A stretch of DNA of 13,283 nt from positions 1 to 13,283 of the forward strand of contig JAUVYZ010000018.1 of assembly GCA_030602845.1 (NCBI GenBank), read 5' to 3'. The DNA is from Phycisphaerae bacterium. GTDB lineage: Bacteria > Planctomycetota > Phycisphaerae > Sedimentisphaerales > Anaerobacaceae. Positions 1 through 6,898 of this stretch are shown one piece after another. The first letter of the stretch is position 1. Each line of letters starts with the position of its first letter. The translations under genes were made by a program, and so were the position numbers. The notes under the pieces were generated by a model. The model searched no databases and was not told the origin of the DNA. It saw only the letters and a program-made list of their open reading frames with translations.

Positions 1-1
1 C

Positions 2-316
2 GAGCTGGACATAGGCCAGGCAATTGCAGTGAAGGAAAAAGAAGTAATCGCCATCGAAGCGATAGAAGGTACGGCCGAGATGATTGAGCGTGCGGGCCAG
101 TTTTGTAAATCGGGGGGCTGGACGCTTATCAAAACCTCGAAACCAAAACAGGATATGCGGTTTGATGTCCCCTGTGTGGGACCTGATACTATTAGAAGTT
201 TAGCTGAAAACGGCGGCAAATGCCTGGTTGTAGAGGCAGGCAAAACGATAATTATTGACAAACCCGAAACAATTAAGCTTGCCGACCAATTGGGCATAAC
301 TATTCTGGGGCGCTAA
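2..316 (+). CDS. lpxI: LpxI-type UDP-2,3-diacylglucosamine pyrophosphatase, C-terminal part (5' end outside window)
   Basis: LpxI hydrolyses UDP-2,3-diacylglucosamine to lipid X and UMP in lipid A synthesis, at the cytoplasmic face of the inner membrane. Only the last 104 residues are in the window, and the frame is open back to base 2, so the gene starts upstream. The first visible residues (ELDIGQAIAV) followed by IEAIEGTAEMIERAG match the family's C-terminal domain. So do GWTLIKTSKPKQDMRFDVP, CVGPDTI and the near-terminal VVEAGKTIIID. An internal ATG/GTG start such as the GTG at base 29 is unlikely, because homologous sequence continues upstream of it. The TAA at 314-316 lies 4 bases before the start of the downstream kinase gene, so the two are probably cotranscribed. 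Recognition is from remembered family motifs (older name DUF1009) and is fairly secure despite the truncation. Confidence 0.85.
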   Translation, partial: ELDIGQAIAVKEKEVIAIEAIEGTAEMIERAGQFCKSGGWTLIKTSKPKQDMRFDVPCVGPDTIRSLAENGGKCLVVEAGKTIIIDKPETIKLADQLGITILGR

Positions 317-320
317 CATC

Positions 321-1163
321 TTGGACAGCGGTTTTGATAAAATACGACGGAATAACTGCACGTTATTTATCAACAAGAATTTTCGCAACGACAGTCTTGA
401 ACAGACCCTATCAGCCGGTGAAAAAACGCTGCAAGAACGTTACCAATTGACCACTGTCTTTTCCTCAGATACTTCCCGTGTACATAAATTCACCGTCAGG
501 TTTGCCGGCGTTGAGAGAGGTATCTATTTTAAGCAATATCTTTGCAGGTCGGTTTGGGATTTTATTAAACATCTTGTGCGTCCCAGTCGTGCCAGGCGGG
601 CGTTTAAGGCAACGCTGATGCTGGAGAAAAATGGATTTGAGGTCCCTGCTGTTGTTGCAATGGGCGAATGCAAATCCAGCTTTTTTGACAGGGGAAATTT
701 TTTAGTGACTCTCGAGGTTGAAAACGCAAAACAAATTTATCAATTTATGCCCGATAACTCGGAAAGCTTCACCAAGGAGCAGTTACAAGACAAGCGCGAG
801 CTGATACGGGTATTTGGGCGCACAGTTGGCACAATGCACGCCAGGGGTATTTTTCACGGCGACTTGAAATTGGTCAACGTATTAGCAAGGCAGGAGAGGA
901 ACGGCTGGCGATTCTTTTTCATCGACAACGAGCGAACGAAAAAGTTTTATATCCTGCCTCCCTGGCTGCGGCTAAAAAACCTTGTGCAGGTGAATATGGA
1001 CCGATCGCCCTGCCTGACTAACTCTGACCGAATGAGGTTCTTCAAAGCCTACCTGCAAGAAACACTGCTAATTGCCCGAAAAGGAACCGAGTGGGCCAAA
1101 AAGATAAGCACAAAAACAAACCGGCGGCTCGAGAAAAGGGACAAATGTTTTGATTACAAATAG
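321..1163 (+). CDS. Lipopolysaccharide core kinase-like protein (WaaP/Kdo kinase superfamily)
   Basis: This 280-aa protein resembles the small eukaryotic-like kinases that phosphorylate Kdo or heptose of the LPS inner core on the cytoplasmic side. Visible kinase elements are a candidate ATP-binding lysine in YFKQY (about residue 71), the catalytic loop FHGDLKLVNVL (about 178-188, Asp181 and Asn186) and a metal-binding IDNE in place of DFG (about 201-204). The stretch MHARGIFHGDL is characteristic of the family. The length suits a complete single-domain enzyme. The start is TTG at 321, 4 bases after the lpxI stop, with only a weak GGGG upstream; translation is probably coupled to lpxI. The pairing with a lipid A gene supports a role in LPS inner-core modification. 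The exact sugar (Kdo, heptose or other) cannot be read from the sequence. Confidence 0.8.
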   Translation: MDSGFDKIRRNNCTLFINKNFRNDSLEQTLSAGEKTLQERYQLTTVFSSDTSRVHKFTVRFAGVERGIYFKQYLCRSVWDFIKHLVRPSRARRAFKATLMLEKNGFEVPAVVAMGECKSSFFDRGNFLVTLEVENAKQIYQFMPDNSESFTKEQLQDKRELIRVFGRTVGTMHARGIFHGDLKLVNVLARQERNGWRFFFIDNERTKKFYILPPWLRLKNLVQVNMDRSPCLTNSDRMRFFKAYLQETLLIARKGTEWAKKISTKTNRRLEKRDKCFDYK

Positions 1164-1216
1164 TGATAATAGACCTTGACGCAATGAGAGTTCACGGGTG
1201 GAAGTGGGCACAAAAA

Positions 1217-1246
1217 TTGAAATAAACTAAATGGGAATTATATATA
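1217..1246 (+). promoter_or_regulatory. Possible sigma70-type promoter upstream of the methyltransferase/kinase-like gene
   Basis: The 111-bp gap after the LPS kinase gene is AT-rich on its downstream side. It contains TTGAAA (1217-1222), then an AT-rich TATATA region (about 1239-1246) at 16-18 bp spacing, which would place the start of transcription near 1252. A good ribosome binding site, AGAGGA (1261-1266), lies 8 bases before the ATG at 1275. This could give the downstream pair its own transcription start. The motifs are short and AT-rich, so a chance match is quite possible. Confidence 0.35.
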
Positions 1247-1274
1247 AAACTATTTCAAAAAGAGGAAGCATTTA

Positions 1275-2906
1275 ATGAATCTTGCTGATTTTGTGTATGA
1301 GGAAAGCTATCAGGTTTTTTTACCCTTTGATAAAATGCGAGAGGCACACAAGGATTTTGCTTATTTGGACGGGGCCGAAAGTTATCTTTTAAATACTTTG
1401 AAAAACACAAACAATCTGACGGATTATTCAGAAGACTTGCAGCATAAAATTAAGGATTGGCCCACACAATATCATATTGGGCAAGGAAGGTCCAATATCT
1501 TCAGAGCCTTAGGTATTGGTGGGAAACTGAAAGTCTTGGAGCTTGGTTCAGGCTGCGGAGCTTTAAGCAGGTATTTAGGGGAAACTTGTGAGACCGTAGA
1601 TTGTGTCGAAGGCAGTCACATACGTGCTCAGATAGGCAAAGAAAGATGCAGAGACCTAAAAACTGTAAGGGAATTTTGCTCCAATATTGTAGATATCACA
1701 TTTGAACCTGCCTATGATATCGTTACTCTAATAGGTGTTTGGGAGTATTCACCAGCATATATTGACTCCCCTCAAGATCGAGCGTGCATACGGTTGCTTG
1801 AATTAGCAAATTCAGCATTAAATGATGACGGTACCCTTGTAATAGCTATCGAAAACAAGATAGGACTGAAGTATTGGAACGGTTCGCCTGAGGACCATAC
1901 GGACAAAGTGTACGACAGTATACATGGGTATCCTGCCAAGCGGCCCACGAAGAAGACTGCCGTAACTTTTTCGAAAAATGAAATAGAAAAATATCTGCGT
2001 GATGCAGGTTTAAAGTATATTCATTTTTATTACTGTTTCCCAGATTACAAGTTTGCCTCTACCATCCTCAGTGATTTAGGAAACGATGATGAGTTATACC
2101 TTCATAACTGGATAGATGTTCCATTCAAACAACCCAATGCAATACGGGAATACAGAATACACGAAGGGTTGGCATTGAGAACGCTTTCACGGGCAGGCTT
2201 ATTGAGAGAATTTGCAAACTCATTCCTGGTCGTAGCATCCAAAAGCAACACCTCTGCTTTACTGAAGCCAGATTGGGTCGCCAAGAAAATATCAGGTTTC
2301 CCCAGACAGCGGAGGTACCAGTGCATTACGACTTTAAAAAATGCCGACGAACTATGTATAGAGAAGAAAAACTTGCACGGAGAATCTGAGAATGCCAATC
2401 TAAGCGCAACATCCGATGCTCCTCTGTTAAGACATTGTGTCACGAAATCAGCGTGGTATCCTGGTGATTTGCTTTTATTCGATGTATATGAAGCCGTATT
2501 CAGCAAAGATTTTAAAAAAGAGTTGATAGAGCTTCTGAAGCAATACTATGAGGAGTTAATAAAGCGGTTCCATACCGGCAAAAACGACGCACAGGGCTAT
2601 CCACTACTGCGCGGCGATTGTTTTGATTTTATACTGAAAAATATTGTGAAAAAAGATAACGAACTTGTTTTTATCGATACCGAGTGGTCTGTTGCTAAGG
2701 AACTCCCTGGAGATTATTTACTGTATCGATGCATCAAACATGATATTCTTAAAACACAATGTCCTCGTATAAAAGCAGCGACGGGCAAGCCTCGAAGATT
2801 CATGATACCCATAGTTAAAGCCTTTTTCCCACAATACGGCAAAAAGCGTTACAAACAGAATAGGGAATTAGACAGAATGCTTCTGGGCACAGTGTGTGTG
2901 AGTTAA
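1275..2906 (+). CDS. Two-domain protein: class I SAM methyltransferase fused to a kinase-like C-terminal domain
   Basis: The 543-aa product starts at ATG 1275 behind AGAGGA. The N-terminal half is a Rossmann-type SAM methyltransferase: motif I is VLELGSGCGALSRYL (about 87-101), with an acidic residue after the next strand (VDCVEG, about 108-113) and later IGVWEY and GTLVIAIENK (about 153-195). The C-terminal half looks like a degenerate kinase or aminoglycoside-phosphotransferase fold. It has a strand with ELCIEKK (about 359-365, candidate ATP lysine), then GDCFDFILKN (about 447-456, D451 and N456 spaced like HxDxxxxN but without the His) and VFIDTEWS (about 465-472, DxE as metal-binding motif). 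Related bacterial methyltransferases from polysaccharide clusters end in a similar N-I-x(n)-IDxEW block. The architecture recalls WbdD, the methyltransferase-kinase that caps O-antigen chains, but sequence kinship to WbdD is not claimed. Substrate unknown; whether the second domain is catalytic is uncertain. Confidence 0.75.
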   Translation: MNLADFVYEESYQVFLPFDKMREAHKDFAYLDGAESYLLNTLKNTNNLTDYSEDLQHKIKDWPTQYHIGQGRSNIFRALGIGGKLKVLELGSGCGALSRYLGETCETVDCVEGSHIRAQIGKERCRDLKTVREFCSNIVDITFEPAYDIVTLIGVWEYSPAYIDSPQDRACIRLLELANSALNDDGTLVIAIENKIGLKYWNGSPEDHTDKVYDSIHGYPAKRPTKKTAVTFSKNEIEKYLRDAGLKYIHFYYCFPDYKFASTILSDLGNDDELYLHNWIDVPFKQPNAIREYRIHEGLALRTLSRAGLLREFANSFLVVASKSNTSALLKPDWVAKKISGFPRQRRYQCITTLKNADELCIEKKNLHGESENANLSATSDAPLLRHCVTKSAWYPGDLLLFDVYEAVFSKDFKKELIELLKQYYEELIKRFHTGKNDAQGYPLLRGDCFDFILKNIVKKDNELVFIDTEWSVAKELPGDYLLYRCIKHDILKTQCPRIKAATGKPRRFMIPIVKAFFPQYGKKRYKQNRELDRMLLGTVCVS

Positions 2907-2962
2907 AGTGAGAATAAAATCGTGAAAGCAGTAGTGCCTTTGCTTTTTAAGCCCAAATATAT

Positions 2963-3931
2963 ATGAAACTTTCAATTATCATAGTCAGCTGGAATGTGCG
3001 AGAAGACCTGGTCAGGTGTCTTAGGTCAATAGAAGAAAACCAGCCTCGTGCAGAGTTTGAGATTATCGTTGTTGATAACGCAAGTTCTGACGGCACCGTA
3101 GATAGCATTAAGCAGCACTTCCCCGACGTGACTATAATTGCTAATAAGGAAAATCGCGGCTTTGCGGCGGCCAATAACCAGGGTATCAAAAAGGCACAAG
3201 GCCAGTATTTGCTTTTCTTGAATCCCGACACAATTGTGCACCCGCTCTCACTGGATGTTTTAATGAATTTTATGGATGGAAATAGCGATGCGGGCGCTTG
3301 TGGGCCGAAGCTTTTGAACGACGATGGTACAACTCAGCCATCAACCAGACGTTTTCCTACGTTCCGAGGGGCTTTATACCGGCACACAGCATTCAGGTTT
3401 TTGTGGATTTTCAGAAGTGAATACGAGAAATTGTTGATGAAAGATTTTGACTATGACAGAGAGATGGATGTGGATGAAGTTACAGGGGCAGCTTTGATGG
3501 TAAGGCGGTCGGTAATAGACCGGGTCGGGTGTATGGATGAAAGCTTTTTTATGTATTACGAGGAAGTTGATTTATGCTATAGAATAAAGCAGGCCGGCTG
3601 GCGTACAGTGTTTGTTCCTGAGGCGGTGATTACTCACTTAGGGGGACGGTCTGCCAGCCAAATATCTGTGATGAACCACATATTGATGCTGACAAGTCTG
3701 CTTATATTTTTCAGGAAACATCGGGGCAAATTGACTACGAGGGTATTTAGTTTTGTTTTCAAGCCTGCAGTTATTCTGGGGAACATCTGCAACATCGCTG
3801 TTGGTACTGTTACATATATATTTGCAACTGTAACATTAAACAAAAGAATACGCGCAAAAAACGCAGCAAAGGTCAAGAATTCCGCAATATTGCTTGGGAA
3901 ATATTCCTGGCAGTTGTTGTTCAGGATTTAA
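2963..3931 (+). CDS. Family 2 glycosyltransferase, WbbL/rhamnosyltransferase-like
   Basis: A 322-aa inverting GT-A glycosyltransferase, probably adding a sugar to a lipid-linked or LPS acceptor at the inner membrane. The N-terminus LSIIIVSWNVREDLVRCL is the nucleotide-binding strand. VVDNASSDGT (about 36-45), the ENRGFAAANNQGI block (about 63-75), LNPDT (about 86-90, DXD-equivalent) and YYEEVDLCYRIKQAGW (about 198-213, catalytic acidic residues) follow in family order. A hydrophobic C-terminal stretch (about 264-292) may bind the membrane. This motif set is typical of rhamnosyltransferase-type GT2s, but the donor is not proved. An in-frame TAA at 2948-2950 fixes the start at ATG 2963. No convincing ribosome binding site precedes it; translation may depend on reinitiation from upstream. 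It is the last gene of the plus-strand operon and ends 7 bp from a converging gene. Confidence 0.88.
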   Translation: MKLSIIIVSWNVREDLVRCLRSIEENQPRAEFEIIVVDNASSDGTVDSIKQHFPDVTIIANKENRGFAAANNQGIKKAQGQYLLFLNPDTIVHPLSLDVLMNFMDGNSDAGACGPKLLNDDGTTQPSTRRFPTFRGALYRHTAFRFLWIFRSEYEKLLMKDFDYDREMDVDEVTGAALMVRRSVIDRVGCMDESFFMYYEEVDLCYRIKQAGWRTVFVPEAVITHLGGRSASQISVMNHILMLTSLLIFFRKHRGKLTTRVFSFVFKPAVILGNICNIAVGTVTYIFATVTLNKRIRAKNAAKVKNSAILLGKYSWQLLFRI

Positions 3932-3938
3932 CCCTTTG

Positions 3939-4547
3939 TCATTCGCTCGGAGTAAAAACTATTTCTATTCCGTAGCATGGAAAAATATAACAGAGATTTT
4001 CTTCGTAGAATTCCTGTATTGAGCGATGGCAATTAACTACGAGGCCGAAGAGTTTTTTAATTCGCCGTCTAAGCCAAAAGGGAGATGTAAATACAAGTCG
4101 TTGAGATATGATATTTATTCTTATGTCTGTGTAGAAATTTGGAACTTTTCTTCTTAGCTGGCATTGGGTATCTACGAAATAATAAAAAGTATATAAGCCA
4201 AAAAACCTTTTATGTGTGTAATCCGAGAAGTAATACGGATTGGAAAAATGCGGCACAAAAATATGCGCGGTGCCTTTCTTTTTCAAAACTCTGACAATCT
4301 CCCGCATCAAATTCTCAAAATTTTCTATGTGCGGAAGAACACTTCTGCTGTGAATTTCGTCGACAGAGTTATCCGGCAAAAAAGCGAGTCCATCTTCCAG
4401 GTCAGCCACTATATCAACATTTGGTAAATCCAATTTATCGACACTGATTCTGCCCTGTTTTTTCTTCCGGCCACAGCCCAAATCGACAATTACGGGGTCG
4501 TCACCCTTAATTATTTTATCCAAGTCAATTTTGATTAAAGGCTCCAT
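3939..4547 (-). CDS. Class I SAM-dependent methyltransferase (type 11)
   Basis: A small 202-aa methyltransferase of unknown substrate, likely acting on a sugar or glycan precursor given the cluster. VIVDLGCGRKKKQGRISVD (about residues 19-37) is motif I followed by the acidic second strand. VDIVADLEDGLAFLPDNSVDEI gives the following strand and loop. LPHIENFENLMREIVRVLKKKG is the typical post-motif helix, and IFVPHFSN ends the core fold. Two start codons are close together. The first ATG (4553) directly abuts AAAAGG, whereas the second (4547) has AAAAGG at normal spacing of about 7 bases, so 4547 is chosen. It is the last gene of the minus-strand operon, 34 bases after the GT4 stop, and converges on the plus-strand GT2. 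Confidence 0.85.
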   Translation of the reverse strand: MEPLIKIDLDKIIKGDDPVIVDLGCGRKKKQGRISVDKLDLPNVDIVADLEDGLAFLPDNSVDEIHSRSVLPHIENFENLMREIVRVLKKKGTAHIFVPHFSNPYYFSDYTHKRFFGLYTFYYFVDTQCQLRRKVPNFYTDIRINIISQRLVFTSPFWLRRRIKKLFGLVVNCHRSIQEFYEENLCYIFPCYGIEIVFTPSE

Positions 4548-4581
4548 AAACATACCTTTTAACTAAAAGTTAGTGCAGCGC

Positions 4582-5577
4582 TCACTTCTGAGGATTTTTC
4601 AAGCATCCTTTAACCAAGTCGACAAGTTTCTCTCCCAGTACCTTCAAATCAAATTGCTGGACATCCGCCCTTGCTGCCCGGCCCATCCGGTTTCTTAATT
4701 GGGAGTCTGTCAGCAGCCAAGAGAGCTTCTCAATCCAGTCAGAACAACCATCTGCAAGAAAACCATTAGTCCCTTCCTGAATGTGCTCGGTGTTTGCGCC
4801 GACAGGGCTTGCAATCACCGGTAAGCCGACGGCTGCATATTGTAAAATCTTAAAGCAGAACCTGCTCTGTGTGAAATTATTATCCGGCAATGGAGCCAGG
4901 CCGATATTGCTTTGCGCTAAATCGATAGCTTGTTTTTCCAAAGACCAGTGATGTTTTTCTACCTCCATATTCTGCAGGTCAAAGAAGTCATCACATATTA
5001 TTCGTAGAATAACATTGTCAAAGCGAGAGCCAATCTCCTCAAGAGCAGGTTTGATTTCTGCAAGGTAGGGTAATGTACTTTTGCTTCCAATCCAGACGAG
5101 GCGGAGCTTTCCATCATCCGGCTGATTGACATTTTGTTTGTAATTGCTCACATTCAGGCCGGTTGTAAGGACCTCGACGTTTCTGTTGAAATTCCGCGCA
5201 TGACTGGCGAGATATGAATTGTCTGCTATAACCAAATCAGCCAGTTTAACCGTTCTTTGAAAAGACTTCTGCCGCTTCCGGCTTGGCCTGTCCGGATGCT
5301 TGTCGGAGTACATTATCGCATCATCAAAATCGTAAATGACTTTTCTGGCGTAGCGGCGCAGCCAGAAAGCGTCAAGGAAATTCAGTCGTTTCTTATGTAG
5401 AAAAACACCATCAAAATTTGCTGTTTGCTTGAACAGCTTTCGACGTGCTAAAGAGCCGGGCGGAAAACAGGCAACCTCACACTCGATGCCATTATCACGC
5501 AAAATATCCAGGTAAACCTCGATTCGCTGCCTAAAGCTTGCACGTTTCGGATTATTGGTCAAGATAAACAAATCCAC
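4582..5577 (-). CDS. Family 4 (GT-B) glycosyltransferase
   Basis: A retaining GT-B-type transferase of about 331 aa. The N-terminal domain begins DLFILTNNPKRASFRQRIE, the usual start of this subfamily. YDFDDAIMYSD (about 82-92) and ADLVIADNSYL follow in the acceptor domain. The donor-binding half contains LVWIGSKSTLPYL (about 160-172), IGLAPLPDN (about 225-233) and the signature FKILQYAAVGLPVIASPVG (about 242-260). The end (WLLTDSQLRNRMGRAAR) is typical of GT4. The frame is open up to a TTG at 5727, but the 50 extra residues are not family-like, have no ribosome binding site and run through a DNA repeat. The GTG at 5577, preceded by AAAGGG at 6 bases, puts the protein start exactly at the conserved first strand. 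Sugar donor not determinable. Confidence 0.85.
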   Translation of the reverse strand: MDLFILTNNPKRASFRQRIEVYLDILRDNGIECEVACFPPGSLARRKLFKQTANFDGVFLHKKRLNFLDAFWLRRYARKVIYDFDDAIMYSDKHPDRPSRKRQKSFQRTVKLADLVIADNSYLASHARNFNRNVEVLTTGLNVSNYKQNVNQPDDGKLRLVWIGSKSTLPYLAEIKPALEEIGSRFDNVILRIICDDFFDLQNMEVEKHHWSLEKQAIDLAQSNIGLAPLPDNNFTQSRFCFKILQYAAVGLPVIASPVGANTEHIQEGTNGFLADGCSDWIEKLSWLLTDSQLRNRMGRAARADVQQFDLKVLGEKLVDLVKGCLKNPQK

Positions 5578-5610
5578 TATCAGCCCTTTGTCAAAACACA
5601 ATATTTTGCT

Positions 5611-5670
5611 CAATTTAAGGACAGATTTTAAGACACCAATGACCAAGGTGCACGGTAATTTCCTTTTTCC
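5611..5670. repeat. Direct repeat copy A, between the GT-D and GT4 genes
   Basis: This 60-bp stretch is an imperfect direct copy of 6842-6898. The first 24 bp are identical (beginning CAATTTAAGGACAGATTTTA). Overall 53 of 57 aligned bases match, with one 3-base indel. Read on the minus strand, copy A still spells EKGNYRAPWSLVS followed by TAA, which parallels the last residues of the CgeB-like glycosyltransferase (EKGSYSAPWSSS, stop). The indel is a whole codon. No matching gene body precedes it here, so copy A appears to be a detached gene tail lying in non-coding sequence. Confidence 0.85.
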
Positions 5671-5758
5671 TGCAAAGATGGCGTAAAAACATCTACTTAT
5701 CTCGCCTTTTGATGGTTGAGATTGCAATAAAGTTAATTTACTTTTCCATATATCACGC

Positions 5759-6745
5759 TTACTTTGCTATTATTTTTATGATTTGCCTTTTGTATTCAGG
5801 GTCTTCAAGCTTACGAATTTTTCTGCCTTCTTCAGTACCATCAACATACTTAAACTCCGGCAGCGGATATGTCACACCTTTTCTCAAAAACCATTCATAC
5901 TCCAAGTCAAGCTGTCCGACATCGATCGCCTGATATCCCTGATTGCACAAGTCATAAGCTAAAACAGTCGCTGTAGGCCCAAGCGCAGCCAATACAAGTT
6001 TGTCCGTGCTGATACCCTTAAAAGTAGATAATATTTCGTCATATTTATCAAATGCGCTGCGAGCAGGACAAAGAATACGCGATATCGATTTAGCCCTGCC
6101 TAAAAGATCGTTAAACATACCACATCGTGTTCCTTCACCCTCGCATATAACAACATCTCTATCTGCCCATATTCTCTTGATTTTCTCAAAATATTCACTG
6201 CAATTTTTGTAATGCTCATCCGTTTTATTAAAAGGCATATAAACTCGGCTAAAAAACGCATTATAATAAATACGGTTCATATCAAGGAAAGAACATACCA
6301 TCTGCCTTTTTCGTGACATCCAATCCCTCCAAAAATTAATCACAGCCGGCATGTAATTGTCCAAAGAACCAAAACAATCCGGCAAACCAATCAGCAAATT
6401 CGAGTTCGCTGATCCAATCACTTCTTTGAGTCGCTGTGCAATTTTAGGCGAGCGATTCTGGAAATGAATTCGGCCGCCGTTCATAACACCAAGTTCTCCA
6501 TCACCAAAACGAGACATGGAACATTTAGCCTGTAAAATTTTATCCAGTGTATCGTCTGCGTTTTTTATTGTTGGTATTTGAAGACGGAGGTTGCCGCTTG
6601 TAATTTTATTATATATCTCGTAAGGCAAATTATCCAGCTTATACTGCAACTTCTCAAGCTGTTTATGCTTTGGCCCTGAATAGAACAGCTTTTTCTTGAA
6701 ACGCTCTAATTCTTTTTCAATTTTTTGAAGCACTATGTTTTCCAC
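5759..6745 (-). CDS. GT-D fold glycosyltransferase (SP_1767 / DUF1792-like)
   Basis: A 328-aa protein matching the GT-D glycosyltransferase fold first described for streptococcal DUF1792 proteins. Landmarks are MSRFGDGELGVMNGG (about 77-91, with the FGDGE donor/metal motif), LIGLPDCFGSL (about 118-128), VICEGEGTRCGMFNDLL (about 199-215) with ILCPARSAFDKYDEIL (about 224-239), and AALGPTATVLAYDLCNQGYQAIDVG followed by QLDLEYEWF (about 253-286). The last motif is usually GHIDIEYEW; here His is replaced by Gln. The first 60 residues are a charged, probably coiled N-terminal extension. The start is GTG 6745 with a strong AGGAGA (6751-6756) 5 bases upstream. The gene is bracketed by direct repeats (5611-5670 and 6842-6898) and looks more AT-rich than the rfb genes, which suggests acquisition as a cassette. 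In Streptococcus the family elongates protein-linked glycans; here it presumably transfers a hexose to the surface glycan. Confidence 0.87.
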   Translation of the reverse strand: MENIVLQKIEKELERFKKKLFYSGPKHKQLEKLQYKLDNLPYEIYNKITSGNLRLQIPTIKNADDTLDKILQAKCSMSRFGDGELGVMNGGRIHFQNRSPKIAQRLKEVIGSANSNLLIGLPDCFGSLDNYMPAVINFWRDWMSRKRQMVCSFLDMNRIYYNAFFSRVYMPFNKTDEHYKNCSEYFEKIKRIWADRDVVICEGEGTRCGMFNDLLGRAKSISRILCPARSAFDKYDEILSTFKGISTDKLVLAALGPTATVLAYDLCNQGYQAIDVGQLDLEYEWFLRKGVTYPLPEFKYVDGTEEGRKIRKLEDPEYKRQIIKIIAK

Positions 6746-6841
6746 TAAAATCTCCTGTAGCAGTTATGCGTTTATTTTTATTTTTTTCTAAAATAGAAGT
6801 TATTTCTTTTGCCGTGTCTTTAATGACAACTCCGCTTTGCA

Positions 6842-6898
6842 CAATTTAAGGACAGATTTTAAGACGATGACCAAGGCGCACTGTAACTTCCTTTTTCC
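6842..6898. repeat. Direct repeat copy B, across the 3' end of the CgeB-like gene
   Basis: This 57-bp partner of 5611-5670 shares a 24-bp identical core (6842-6865) and 53 of 57 aligned bases overall. Here the repeat covers the last 13 codons and stop of the CgeB-like glycosyltransferase gene plus 17 bp beyond the stop. It is the functional version of the tail, and the copy near 5640 is the displaced one. With its partner it brackets the GT-D gene. Confidence 0.85.

Noticed and set aside
1176..1204. TTGACG at 1176-1181 as a -35 box
   Set aside because: No acceptable -10 sequence occurs at 16-18 bp; the TTGAAA/TATATA pair further downstream is a better, though still weak, candidate.
2102..2506. 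134-codon open frame on the minus strand
   Set aside because: It lies entirely inside the well-supported methyltransferase/kinase-like gene in antisense and has no family-like motif or ribosome binding site.
5611..6898. The direct repeat pair as transposon ends or an attachment site
   Set aside because: The repeats encode a gene tail, are much longer than target-site duplications, differ at several bases, and no transposase or integrase is present between or near them.
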